A stretch of DNA of 64,000 nt from Longispora fulva. Its GTDB lineage: Bacteria > Actinomycetota > Actinomycetes > Mycobacteriales > Micromonosporaceae. The position numbers were made by a program, and so were the translations under genes. Of the stretch, positions 19,810-28,052 are shown one piece after another (positions within the stretch are counted from its first letter, which is position 1; the number at the start of each line of letters is the position of its first letter). The notes beneath the pieces are model-generated. The model had not been told where the DNA came from. It did no database searches and saw only the letters and a list, made by a program, of their open reading frames with translations. The stretch lies in the NCBI RefSeq assembly GCF_015751905.1, contig NZ_JADOUF010000001.1:5704001-5768000 (forward strand), in the 5' to 3' direction.

Positions 19810-21348
19810 ATGCAGCGCTTGCGCAACAGGGCGGTCACGGCGGGGGTTGTCCTCGCGGCGGCCGTCGCCGGACTGGTCGTCACCACGGCCGGGAGCGCCT
19901 CGGCCACCGACGAGCTGAGCGTCAACAGCAAGGTCCACAACGTGATCTACCTGCTGGGCGACGGCATGGGCCGCACCCACATCACCGCAGGCCGTCAGCG
20001 CTACTACGGCGCGGCCGGCAAGCTGAACATGGAGACGATGCCGTTCACCGGAGTGGTGTCCACCTACGCTGTCGAGCGGGGCACGTCCCGTCCGTCGCTG
20101 GTGACCGACTCGGCGAGTTCCGCGACCGCGTGGTCCTCCGGCGTGAAGACCTACAACGCCGCGCTCGGCATCGACAGCTTCGGCAAGCGCATGCCGACGC
20201 TGATGGAGCAGGCCAAGGCCGAGGGCTTCGACACCGGTAACGTCAGCACCGCCGAGATCACCGACGCCACCCCGGCCGGCATGTTCAGCCACGCGCTGCT
20301 GCGCGGCTGCCAGGGCCCGACGTACTCCGACGCGTCCTGCCTGATCAAGAAGGCCGACGGCACGTACGAGCCGGCCCCGGCCGACAAGACCCTCGTCACG
20401 CCGATCGCCGAGCAGATCGCTCGCAACAACACCGCCGACGTCATCTTCGGCGGCGGCCTGGCCCGGTTCGAGCCGGACGACCAGAAGGCCATGCAGGACA
20501 ACGGCTACCAGGTGCTGGGCAGCTTCGGCGACCCGGCGCTGCCGTCGCAGACGGCGGCCAGCCAGAAGGTCGCCACCCACGCCGACCTCGACGCGGCCAA
20601 GGGCAAGAAGGTCATCGGTCTGTTCAACCGGGGCAACCTGACCGTCGAGGCCGCCAAGGGCGCGCTGCCCGACGGCGCGCCGCAGAAGGCCGAGCCGACC
20701 CTGGCCGAGTTGACCCGCAAGTCGATCGACCTGCTCGACGCCCGCCAGCGCGGGGTCGAGCACAAGGGCTTCCTGCTCCAGGTCGAGGGCGCGCAGATCG
20801 ACAAGCGCTCGCACGCCAACGACGCCGCCCAGACCCTCGGTGAGGTGAAGGCGTTCGACGACGCGGTCGCCGTGGCACTGGACTTCGCCCGCCGCGACAA
20901 GCACACCCTGGTGATCGTGACGGCCGACCACGAGTGCGCCGGCTTCAACATCATCGAGAAGGGCAGCTACACCAACGCCGAGGCCGTCGCGCCGCCGGCC
21001 AACGTCGACGCGGGCAACCCCGCCAACAACAGCACTCCTTCGCGTCCCTCCTCGGGCGCCAAGGACCCGGTCCGCTCGTCGGGCTTCGTCAACGCTCCCG
21101 ACGCGCCGAGCGGCAAGGACCCGAAGAACTTCGGCCCGGCCACGTTCCGCACCCCGGACGACGCGGCTGATGTGAAGGACGGCACGGCCGACGCCAGCCT
21201 GTGGCTGACGTACCTGTCCGGTAACCACACGGGTGCCGACGTGAATATCTTCGCGTTCGGGCCTGGCGGCCAGCAGTTCGCCGCGAGCCAGGACAACACC
21301 GAGCTCTACCGCAAGATGTACGTGGCGCTGCTCCACAAGACGCCGTAG
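19810..21348 (+). CDS. Secreted alkaline phosphatase (PhoA type)
   Basis: A 512-aa exported phosphomonoesterase that releases phosphate from organic esters outside the cell. The signal peptide is about residues 1-32 (ends GSASA). The metal Asp is in YLLGDGMGRTH (about D51), the nucleophile in VTDSASSATAW (Asp100-Ser101), with later metal ligands in EGAQIDKRSHAND and VTADHECAGF. This is the E. coli PhoA-like family. The start at 19810 is fixed by AAGGAG seven nt upstream; the longer frame has no signal sequence. Regulation by the PHO box upstream fits its role. A 12-bp hairpin follows the stop. Confidence 0.95.
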   Translation: MQRLRNRAVTAGVVLAAAVAGLVVTTAGSASATDELSVNSKVHNVIYLLGDGMGRTHITAGRQRYYGAAGKLNMETMPFTGVVSTYAVERGTSRPSLVTDSASSATAWSSGVKTYNAALGIDSFGKRMPTLMEQAKAEGFDTGNVSTAEITDATPAGMFSHALLRGCQGPTYSDASCLIKKADGTYEPAPADKTLVTPIAEQIARNNTADVIFGGGLARFEPDDQKAMQDNGYQVLGSFGDPALPSQTAASQKVATHADLDAAKGKKVIGLFNRGNLTVEAAKGALPDGAPQKAEPTLAELTRKSIDLLDARQRGVEHKGFLLQVEGAQIDKRSHANDAAQTLGEVKAFDDAVAVALDFARRDKHTLVIVTADHECAGFNIIEKGSYTNAEAVAPPANVDAGNPANNSTPSRPSSGAKDPVRSSGFVNAPDAPSGKDPKNFGPATFRTPDDAADVKDGTADASLWLTYLSGNHTGADVNIFAFGPGGQQFAASQDNTELYRKMYVALLHKTP

Positions 21349-21356
21349 TCACGCCC

Positions 21357-21383
21357 GGTGGGGGCGGGCTCCCCGCCCCCACC
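21357..21383 (+). terminator. Strong hairpin after alkaline phosphatase gene
   Basis: Perfect 12-bp stem GGTGGGGGCGGG / CCCGCCCCCACC with a 3-nt loop, starting 8 nt after the stop codon. It lacks a T-run. It probably ends the phosphatase transcript before the lipoprotein gene. Confidence 0.65.
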
Positions 21384-21404
21384 GACCACCCCTGAGGACT
21401 GTCG

Positions 21405-21902
21405 ATGAGAGTTACCCGTGTCGTTGTGGCCGCCCTGTGCTGCCTCACCGCCGTCGCGCTGACCGGCTGCGACGACCAGAAGACGCCCCGTGTGGCGCAG
21501 CCCGCCGTCACGCTCACCCCGCGAGCCGCCCCCTCTCCGGCTGCGACCCTGGCCAGCCCGCCCCCGGCGGGCAGCGTGGTGATGGAGAGCGGACCGTTCA
21601 ACGACCGGGTGAAGATCACTGGACTTGTCCTGAACGGCGGGGTCAAGCCGACCGTGCACGGTCACCTCGCGGTGACCTCCGACATCAGCTACCTGCTCGC
21701 CCTGGACGTGCGCGCGGCGTTCTACGACGCCAGCGGCGCGCTGGTCTGCGTCGGCCACTTCGAGTACCACGAGGAGGAGGACCAGCCGGGCGGCCTGGCG
21801 GCTGAGCACGACGGGATCGACTTCACGGTCACGCCTCCGGTCGGGGCGGCTTCGGCGGCCACCAGCGCCGTGCTGGCCATTCCCGTGCTCGTCAACGAGT
21901 AG
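21405..21902 (+). CDS. Lipoprotein of unknown function
   Basis: A 165-aa protein with a lipoprotein signal (TRVVVAALCCLTAVALTGC, Cys about 22), then a Pro/Ala/Thr-rich linker of about 35 residues and a compact beta-rich domain (residues about 60-165, with KITGLVLNGG and LDVRAAFYDASGALV). The domain layout resembles FxLYD-type extracellular modules, but I cannot assign it firmly. It begins 22 nt after the phosphatase hairpin and converges on the multicopper oxidase gene with 1 bp between stops. Confidence 0.7.
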   Translation: MRVTRVVVAALCCLTAVALTGCDDQKTPRVAQPAVTLTPRAAPSPAATLASPPPAGSVVMESGPFNDRVKITGLVLNGGVKPTVHGHLAVTSDISYLLALDVRAAFYDASGALVCVGHFEYHEEEDQPGGLAAEHDGIDFTVTPPVGAASAATSAVLAIPVLVNE

Positions 21903-21903
21903 C

Positions 21904-23418
21904 TCACACCACGTCGAAGTTGGCCATCATCGCCATGTCCTCGTGTTCGAGGTTGTGGCAGTGCAGCATGTAGCGCCCCTTGTAGCCGGCGAAGCGGACC
22001 AGCACCTCCACCACCCCGTACGGCCGGATGTCCACGGTGTCCTTCCAGCCGCCGTCCGACTCCTCCGGCTTGCGCCCGGTCCGGCTCAGGACCTGGAACT
22101 GCGCCAGATGCACGTGCACCGGATGGTGGAAGTCGCTGGTGAACCGCCACAACTCGACGGTGTCAAGCTTCGGCGCCGCGAGCGAACCTGACGGGTCGTA
22201 GGGCTGACCGTTGATGGTCCAGCGCCCTCCCTGGAGCCGGAAGTCGAACTGCCGGGTGGCGACCGCGTCCTCCCGCCGGAGCACCGGGACGGACCCCAGG
22301 GTCGCGGGGACCGGCGAGGAGGCGTCCCGCTCCGCGCGGGCCACCCGGAAGCGGAGCACGTCGCGGGTCCGGCCGTCGCCGAGCGCGTTGGTCCAGGTCA
22401 GCTCGGTGCCGACCGGGTATCCGGAGAAGTCGACGACGACGTCGTAGCGTTCGCCGGGGGCGAGGGTGACCGCGTCCAGCCGGACCGGCGCGGCGAGCAG
22501 CCCGCCGTCGCTGCCGATCTGGGTGAGGGGCAGGCCGGTGAGCTGGTAGCGGCGCGCGTTGGAGCCGTTGATCAGGCGGAACCGGTACCGGGTGTTGGCC
22601 ACGTCCAGAACCGGCCACGGCGCGCCGTTGACGAGGATGACGTCCCCGAAGACGCCGGACATGTAGTCGTCGGTGACTCCCGGGTTGGTCAGCGTGGAGT
22701 CCAGTTCCGGGTAGCGGAACTCGCCGTGCGCGTCGAAGGACCGGTCGCAGATCAGGAGTGGGATGTCCTTGTCGCCGGTGGGGAGGCCGAGGCGGTCCTC
22801 GTCGTTGTCGCCGACCAGGAACGCCCCGGCGAGCCCGCGCCACACCTGCGGAGCGCTGAAGTCCATCCGGTGGTCGTGGTACCAGAGCGTGGCGGCGCGC
22901 TGGGTCATCGGGTACACGTAGTCGCGGGTGCGGTCGTGGATCGTGTAGTCGGACGGCTTCATGGCCATTCCGGCGTGACGGGTGTGCACCGGGTAGCCGG
23001 CGGGGACGACCAGGTCGGTGGGGAAGCCGTCGGAGTCGGGGGGCGTGACGCCGCCGTGCAGGTGGGTGGACGTGGGGACGGGCAGCTCGTTGCGGACCGT
23101 GACGACGACTTTGCGGCCGGCCCGGGCGCGGAAGGTGGGGCCGGGGAAGGTGCCGTCGTACCCCCAGATGGTGGTTCTGCTGCCCGGCAGGATCTCGACC
23201 CTCGCGACCTTCTGCACCACCTCGTAGTAGTCGGTGGTGTCGTCGCGGCGGACGGTTCTCGCGACCTGCGGGATGGGCAGCGGCACCTTGAAGGCCGGCG
23301 GGACCGGTGCCGTGCTGGGCAGCGCCTGGCCGGTGCCGGCCCCGTCCGTGGCGCAGCCGGCCAGGGTCGCGATCCCGGCGGCCCCGGCCAGTCCGAGCAG
23401 CCCGCGCCGGCCGATCAC
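21904..23418 (-). CDS. Multicopper oxidase, exported
   Basis: About 504 aa. The N-terminus IGRRGLLGLAGAAGIATLAGC combines a twin-arginine-like RR with a lipobox, so it is probably exported folded with copper. All four copper motifs are present: STHLHGG, WYHDHRMD, HHPVHVHLAQF and, near the end, LHCHNLEHEDMAMM, with Met as the axial type 1 ligand. It resembles CueO/bilirubin-oxidase-like enzymes that oxidise Cu(I), metals or phenols. The start is set at the GTG 23418, which overlaps the preceding gene's stop as GTGA; another GTG at 23430 is possible. Confidence 0.93.
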   Translation of the reverse strand: MIGRRGLLGLAGAAGIATLAGCATDGAGTGQALPSTAPVPPAFKVPLPIPQVARTVRRDDTTDYYEVVQKVARVEILPGSRTTIWGYDGTFPGPTFRARAGRKVVVTVRNELPVPTSTHLHGGVTPPDSDGFPTDLVVPAGYPVHTRHAGMAMKPSDYTIHDRTRDYVYPMTQRAATLWYHDHRMDFSAPQVWRGLAGAFLVGDNDEDRLGLPTGDKDIPLLICDRSFDAHGEFRYPELDSTLTNPGVTDDYMSGVFGDVILVNGAPWPVLDVANTRYRFRLINGSNARRYQLTGLPLTQIGSDGGLLAAPVRLDAVTLAPGERYDVVVDFSGYPVGTELTWTNALGDGRTRDVLRFRVARAERDASSPVPATLGSVPVLRREDAVATRQFDFRLQGGRWTINGQPYDPSGSLAAPKLDTVELWRFTSDFHHPVHVHLAQFQVLSRTGRKPEESDGGWKDTVDIRPYGVVEVLVRFAGYKGRYMLHCHNLEHEDMAMMANFDVV

Positions 23419-23816
23419 GCGCCGGTCCACTTCGGACGGTAGCGGAAGGACCACACGGTCAGCACGGCCAACACCCCGAAGATCGACATTCCGAGGGGTA
23501 CGTGCCCCTGGAGCACCCGGCCGTAGCCGAGTCCGATCTGGGTGACGATCAGGATCCACAGCCCGGCCGAGGCCGGCACCGGCCACCACGGGCCGCGTCC
23601 GGGGCGCACCAGCAACGCCGTGCACGGCACCAGCACCGTGGCGATCAGTGCGATCAGGATGGCGTTGGCACTGTGGATGCCCAGCAGCGCCACGTGCCCG
23701 CTGATGAAGCCGCCGGCCAGGGCCGCCTGGGTGAGGACCAGTGCCGCCAGGAGCAGGCACAGCACCCGGACCGGGTAGATCGGCCACCGCTGGCCGCGTC
23801 TGAGGGGGGAGGACAT
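23415..23816 (-). CDS. Four-helix membrane protein coupled to the multicopper oxidase
   Basis: About 133 aa with four hydrophobic helices. His residues sit in GHVALLGIHSANA and QGHVPLGM on helices 2 and 4, a layout like small cytochrome-type four-helix proteins, so haem or copper binding is possible but not shown. The ATG at 23816 follows GAGGGGGGA-type purines on the other strand poorly, and an ATG at 23852 adds only 12 polar residues. It overlaps the oxidase by 4 nt, so the two are made together. It may serve as electron acceptor or membrane partner. Confidence 0.7.
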   Translation of the reverse strand: MSSPLRRGQRWPIYPVRVLCLLLAALVLTQAALAGGFISGHVALLGIHSANAILIALIATVLVPCTALLVRPGRGPWWPVPASAGLWILIVTQIGLGYGRVLQGHVPLGMSIFGVLAVLTVWSFRYRPKWTGA

Positions 23817-23914
23817 ATGTTGATCATGGTCGCCGGCCTGGTCGGGCGCCATCCGTTATTCCCCGGACCGGCCCCCTAGGGGAAGCCGCCCGCCGGTCCG
23901 GCGACGAACCGGGA

Positions 23915-24892
23915 CTATCCCCAGCCCTCGCGGGCCGCGTACCAGCCGAGTTGGATTCTGGTCTGGACGCCCGCCAGCTCCATCAGGAAGTGCACCCGGC
24001 GCTGGACGGTGCGCATCGACATCCCCAGGTGCACCGAGATCGACCGGTCGGTGAGGCCGGCGAGCATCAGGGACAGGATCCGGGCGTCGTCGGGGGCCAG
24101 CGCCGCGCTGTCGGTGGGCCGCAGCGGCCGGGCCCGGGCCCAGGTGCCCTCGAACAACGCGATCAGGGCCTCCAGTAGCCCGCTGGCGTGCAGCATCACG
24201 GCCCCGGGCTCGCCGTGCTCGGACCTAGCTGGCTCAGTGGCGGGCAGCGACACGAGGGCCAGCTCCCGGTCGGCCATGATGAGCTTGACCGGCAGCTTCT
24301 CGACAACCCGGATCTCCTCGCCTGCCGCTACGGATGCCAAGGCCGCTTCAGCCGTGCCGGGTTCATCAAGTGCCGCTCGTTCGATCACCACCCGATAGCG
24401 GACACCTTTTGCGACCAATTTGTCCTCGGCGGCGTTCTCCTCGCGGGGCACGGCCACCGGCCGGGAGGTGACGAAGGCGCGGACCTCCTCGCGGGCCGAG
24501 CGCTGGATCTGGTCGAACCGGTGCCGGACGCCGTCCACGCCCGTGATGACCTCGATCAGGTCGCTGATCGCCCGGCCGGCCACGGCGCGCCGGTGCTCCT
24601 CGGCGAGGGTCGCGACCGCCAGCTCCGCCCGGCGCAGGTCGTCGTGCCGCTGGCCGAGCAGGGTGCCGAGCGCGACGGTCGGGGGCGCGGCGACGAACCG
24701 GTCCCGGTCGCCGCCGGAGCGGGCGGCCAGTCCCCGGGCCGCGAGGGTCTCCAGGGCGTGCATGATCTCGGCTGTACCCCGGCCGAGCAGCTCAGCGAGG
24801 TGCGGGGCGGTGGCGGAGGGCAGGGCGACCAGGCCCCGGTACGTGTCCTCCGCCAGGGCGTCGAGCCCCAGTACGCCCAGCGGGGTCGTCAC
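23915..24892 (-). CDS. TrmB/LuxR-type HTH transcriptional regulator
   Basis: A 325-aa regulator. The N-terminal part (LVALPSATAPHLAELLGRG) is a winged-helix of TrmB type, a middle region (about 95-230) resembles the sugar/effector-sensing part, and the C-terminal 60 residues hold a LuxR-like helix-turn-helix (LMLAGLTDRSISVHLGMSMRTVQRR). This combination is common in actinobacteria, often beside secondary-metabolite or stress genes; the effector is unknown. An inverted repeat at 24921-24950, just upstream of its start, may be its own operator. Confidence 0.83.
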   Translation of the reverse strand: MTTPLGVLGLDALAEDTYRGLVALPSATAPHLAELLGRGTAEIMHALETLAARGLAARSGGDRDRFVAAPPTVALGTLLGQRHDDLRRAELAVATLAEEHRRAVAGRAISDLIEVITGVDGVRHRFDQIQRSAREEVRAFVTSRPVAVPREENAAEDKLVAKGVRYRVVIERAALDEPGTAEAALASVAAGEEIRVVEKLPVKLIMADRELALVSLPATEPARSEHGEPGAVMLHASGLLEALIALFEGTWARARPLRPTDSAALAPDDARILSLMLAGLTDRSISVHLGMSMRTVQRRVHFLMELAGVQTRIQLGWYAAREGWG

Positions 24893-24920
24893 CTGGCGAG
24901 TATGAGTCAGGGCGTAAATA

Positions 24921-24950
24921 CGTCACAAGCAGTGTGTTCAGATTGTGACG
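24921..24950. promoter_or_regulatory. Inverted repeat upstream of the TrmB/LuxR-type regulator
   Basis: Arms CGTCACAA and TTGTGACG, 14 nt apart, about 30 nt from the regulator's start codon. Candidate autoregulatory operator; assignment rests on position only. Confidence 0.45.
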
Positions 24951-25010
24951 CCTAAGTGCCAGGGTTACGCGCCTGGGCACCGGCGGGCGGGCGTCAGGTG
25001 AGCAAGCAGT

Positions 25011-25040
25011 CTACCCATACCCCCCAGGGGGTATGGGTAG
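25011..25040. promoter_or_regulatory. CsoR-type operator
   Basis: Perfect palindrome with 14-bp arms, CTACCCATACCCCC and GGGGGTATGGGTAG, separated by 2 nt. The GC-rich core flanked by TA steps matches copper-sensing CsoR sites. It overlaps a likely -10 (TAGACT, 25038-25043) placed 7 nt before the csoR ATG, so binding would block initiation. Confidence 0.85.
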
Positions 25041-25050
25041 ACTGGACGGT

Positions 25051-25341
25051 ATGACCACCCCGACCCGCGGCTACACCGCCACCAAGGATCAGCTCCTCGC
25101 CCGGCTCCGGCGGATCGAGGGCCAGGTGCGCGGGATCGAGAAGATGGTCGAGGAGGACCGGTACTGCATCGACGTCCTCACCCAGATCTCCGCCATCCAG
25201 GCCGCCCTCGACAAGGTCGGCCTGGGCCTGCTCGACGGCCACGCCCGGCACTGCATGCACGAGGGCGCGACGGAGGGCAAGGCCGAGGAGATGGCCGACG
25301 AGATGCTCTCCGCCGTCGCCCGGCTCATGCGGCGCGGCTGA
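25051..25341 (+). CDS. csoR: Copper-sensing repressor CsoR
   Basis: A 96-aa all-helical repressor of the CsoR/RcnR family; Cu(I) binding releases DNA. The family core LLARLRRIEGQVRGIEKMV is present, followed by the copper ligands: Cys in DRYCIDVL, then His and Cys in GHARHCMHEG, matching the Cys-His-Cys set of CsoR rather than nickel or formaldehyde sensors. The ATG at 25051 starts 10 nt after the palindromic operator, and the -10 is so close that the mRNA may be leaderless. No copper pump gene follows; targets may include the multicopper oxidase or copC elsewhere in the window. Confidence 0.92.
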   Translation: MTTPTRGYTATKDQLLARLRRIEGQVRGIEKMVEEDRYCIDVLTQISAIQAALDKVGLGLLDGHARHCMHEGATEGKAEEMADEMLSAVARLMRRG

Positions 25342-25372
25342 CGCCGGCCGGATGAGCCGGAACGACGGCTTC

Positions 25373-25398
25373 GCGGCGTGCGCTTCGCGCGACGCCGC
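25373..25398. terminator. Convergent hairpin between csoR and the three-repeat protein
   Basis: Stem GCGGCGT / ACGCCGC with an inner GCGC/GCGC extension, one bulged G and a TTC loop. It sits between two genes that converge, so it can stop transcription from both sides. No T-run. Confidence 0.5.
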
Positions 25399-25404
25399 GC
25401 GACA

Positions 25405-27480
25405 TCACGGCCTGGTAAGGGCCGCCACCGGGTAGTTCGGGGTGAGGCTCGGCAGCTGCCCGCCGGTGAGGCTCCGCACCGCCGGAGGCCTCTCCAGCTG
25501 GTACGGCGGGATGTCGAACGTCCCGCTCACGTCGATCACCAGGTGCGTGTTCCCGGCGTGGTTGTACACGTTGAACCGGTTGTCCGTCCCGAGCAGGGTG
25601 ATCGTGGCATTCGGCACGGTCTGCCCGCGGGCCGGGTTGAGGTTACTGGCGGTGGGCCGCTCCGGCAGCCCGGTGCGCCACAGGGTCAGGAAGGTGTTGT
25701 CGGTCGGGGTGACCCCCGTGACGTTGAGCCCGACGGCGACAGTCTTCGGTCCGGCGATCGCGCCCGGCACCTCGATGGGCGTGATGGACTGCGGGCCGAG
25801 GACGTGCGCGCCCTGACCCTCGCGGGTGTCCGCGATCCGGGTCGGCGTCAACGGGTTGAACCGTAGGCCGGTCTCCAGGCTGCCGCTGACGTACACGCCC
25901 ACGATGTCCACCACGATGTGGGTGGTGGAGGTGAGGTGGTTGTACACCGAGAAGGACATGAACTCGGAGCAGTTCTGCAGCGGGCAGGGCATCACCGGGA
26001 CGACGGCCAGGTTCGGCACGATCGTGTGCGGCGCGAAGTTCAGGGTCGAGGACTCCGGCGGGAGGTTGTTCCCGTTCCACGCGGTGAAGAAGCCCGGGCC
26101 CGTCGGGTCCACGGCCGTGATGTTCACCGCGACCGCCCGGATGTCGGGGGTCAGTCCGGTGTAGCCGAGCGGGATGGTGACCCAGTCGCCGCCGCCGAGC
26201 GGGCCGTAGCCCCACTCGCGGGAGTCCAGCAGCCGCTGCACCTTGACCGGGACGTACTCGTTCCCCAGGCCCCGGTTGTTGAGCACCTCGTTGTTCGCGG
26301 CGTAGAAGCCGACGACGTCGACGATGACGTGGGTGTTGCCGCCGTGGTTGTAGATCGACACCTGGCCGCCGTCGCCGACCCGGACGGTGACCGAGTTGGC
26401 ACCGGTCCATCCGGCCGGGAAGTTGAGGTTGGACGCGGTCGGGCGGCCGACCCCCTTCGGGTAGACGGTGAGGAAGCTCGCGGAGGTGCCCTCGGTGACG
26501 GTCACGTTCAGCACGACGGAGGACACGCCACTCGACGGGATGTTCCCCCGGCCGGTGACCTGGAGGTTCAGCGTCGCGCCGGCCCCGACCTTGGCGGCGG
26601 GGGCGCCGTTGCCGGAGCGGGTGTCCAGGATCCGCGCGGAGTCCACCGGGTAGTAGGTGCCCTCGGCGCCGATGATGCCGTAGCCGTGCAGATCCACGGC
26701 CCTGCGGGTCCCGGCGGTGTCGTCGGGCATCGTCAGGGTGGCGGTCTGGTCGCCCTTGGCGGTGGGGTGTGCGGCGACGCTCACCGTGCAGCTCTTGCCG
26801 ACGGCGAACACGTGGCCGGAACAGGTGTCGGACTTGATGCGGAAGGCTCCCGGCGCGGAGCCGGCGAAGGCCGCCTGGCCGAAGGTCACTGGCCCGGTGC
26901 CCCCGACCGTGAAGGTCACGTCCTTTGCCGGGGCGTCCCGGCCGATGTCGGTGCCGTCCCAGCCGAGGAACTTGGTGCTGCTCCGGGCGAGCTTGTAGCC
27001 CACGCTGGAGTTCCACCGCAGCTCGCCGGACATGCCCTTGCAGTTGGGGAACCGGTAGGACGCGGCGAAGACCGTGATGTCCCCGGCCTGGTTGCGCTGC
27101 ACCTCGTGGATCGTCAGGGTCCCGGGCAGCTCGTTGTCCATGCACGCCTGGCCGTCGATCCCGTTGTCCAGACCGGCGTGGGTCGCGTCGGCGAACCGGG
27201 TCGTCGGGAACGTGCCGGGCACCAGCGCGGTGCCGGTCGGCGGCGTGATCCAGAGGTAGAGGTTTCCGCCGCCCTGGCCGTACGCGTACGTGCTGACGCC
27301 GTCGGTGCCGTAGCGGGAGAAGTTGATGTCCGACTCGAACGTGTAGTCGTGCCAGGTGCTCTCGACGGCCAGCACGTTGTAGGGCGCGCTGGGCGCCGCC
27401 TGAGCTGCCGTTCCGGTGGTCAGTGACGCGCCCAGGACAAGGGCCGCCAGGGCAAACATGCGCAATCCGCGCATTTGCAC
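25405..27480 (-). CDS. Secreted protein with three actinobacterial 'ILDTR' repeats and an anchor-type beta domain
   Basis: A 691-aa exported protein. The signal peptide is residues 1-29 (ends AAQA), followed by a unique region to about 185 and an immunoglobulin-like choice-of-anchor/ASH-type domain at about 186-268 (VTFGQAAF, SCTVSVAAHPT). Then come three copies of a roughly 125-residue beta module at about 277-393, 400-530 and 537-675. Each has ARILDTR or a variant, a VLNVTVT-like strand, an ASNLNF-like strand and YNHGGNTHVIVDVVG. The module is common on actinobacterial exported proteins, often beside hydrolase domains; here no catalytic domain is seen, so adhesion or surface structure is the likelier role. 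Confidence 0.82.
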   Translation of the reverse strand: MQMRGLRMFALAALVLGASLTTGTAAQAAPSAPYNVLAVESTWHDYTFESDINFSRYGTDGVSTYAYGQGGGNLYLWITPPTGTALVPGTFPTTRFADATHAGLDNGIDGQACMDNELPGTLTIHEVQRNQAGDITVFAASYRFPNCKGMSGELRWNSSVGYKLARSSTKFLGWDGTDIGRDAPAKDVTFTVGGTGPVTFGQAAFAGSAPGAFRIKSDTCSGHVFAVGKSCTVSVAAHPTAKGDQTATLTMPDDTAGTRRAVDLHGYGIIGAEGTYYPVDSARILDTRSGNGAPAAKVGAGATLNLQVTGRGNIPSSGVSSVVLNVTVTEGTSASFLTVYPKGVGRPTASNLNFPAGWTGANSVTVRVGDGGQVSIYNHGGNTHVIVDVVGFYAANNEVLNNRGLGNEYVPVKVQRLLDSREWGYGPLGGGDWVTIPLGYTGLTPDIRAVAVNITAVDPTGPGFFTAWNGNNLPPESSTLNFAPHTIVPNLAVVPVMPCPLQNCSEFMSFSVYNHLTSTTHIVVDIVGVYVSGSLETGLRFNPLTPTRIADTREGQGAHVLGPQSITPIEVPGAIAGPKTVAVGLNVTGVTPTDNTFLTLWRTGLPERPTASNLNPARGQTVPNATITLLGTDNRFNVYNHAGNTHLVIDVSGTFDIPPYQLERPPAVRSLTGGQLPSLTPNYPVAALTRP

Positions 27481-27564
27481 TCCCCGTGAAGTACTATGAA
27501 GGGTTTTGAAAAATCACGGTAACCGCGCGTTCTTCAGTGACGCAAGTGGATAGCCGACAGACGC

Positions 27565-27996
27565 TCAGTCGCCCGGCGACAACGCCACCCACAACGACAG
27601 GCCCGCGAGGACCGCGCACAGTGGGGAGTAGATGCGCAGGTCGAGCGCGTTGAACTCCGGCATCGAGGAGCCGCGCACCCCCGCCCCGACGAGCCCGCCG
27701 ACGCCGCGCAGGCCGAGGACGGCCGCGACGGTGAAGGCTCCCGCCGCGTACACCCATCGGGGTCCGATCTCGGGGACCAGGCCCGCGCGGGCCGCGACCA
27801 CGTAGCCCGCGACGGCGATCAGGCCGGCCACCAGCCCGGTGAGCGCGCCGGACGGCGTGCGGTCCTCGGGGACGCCGACGACGAGCCTCGCGAAGTCCGC
27901 GCGGGTGGCCAGCGGCCACGGCGAGAAGATCCAGATCACGTGCAGGGCCGAGATGAGCGCCAATGTCACGGCCGCGACGCCCGCTGCGATTCTCAT
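27565..27996 (-). CDS. DUF3995 family membrane protein
   Basis: A 143-aa protein with four hydrophobic helices, matching the length and layout of DUF3995: ALISALHVIWIFSPWPL in helix 1, a polar loop, and LRIYSPLCAVLAGL near the end. Function is unknown. The ATG at 27996 removes 13 upstream residues that would cover the operator region. It is divergent from a TetR gene with two operator-like palindromes between them, so it is the probable regulated target. Confidence 0.75.
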   Translation of the reverse strand: MRIAAGVAAVTLALISALHVIWIFSPWPLATRADFARLVVGVPEDRTPSGALTGLVAGLIAVAGYVVAARAGLVPEIGPRWVYAAGAFTVAAVLGLRGVGGLVGAGVRGSSMPEFNALDLRIYSPLCAVLAGLSLWVALSPGD

Positions 27997-28010
27997 CGGG
28001 TACTCCGATC

Positions 28011-28048
28011 CATACAGTTGTGTACGGAAGACCATACAGTACTGTATG
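28011..28048. promoter_or_regulatory. Two palindromic operators between DUF3995 and TetR genes
   Basis: CATACAGTACTGTATG (28033-28048) is a perfect 16-nt palindrome ending 4 nt before the TetR start. CATACAGTTGTGTACG (28011-28026) is an imperfect copy 22 nt away. Two sites in phase with two helical turns suit cooperative TetR dimers. Confidence 0.72.
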
Positions 28049-28052
28049 TTGT

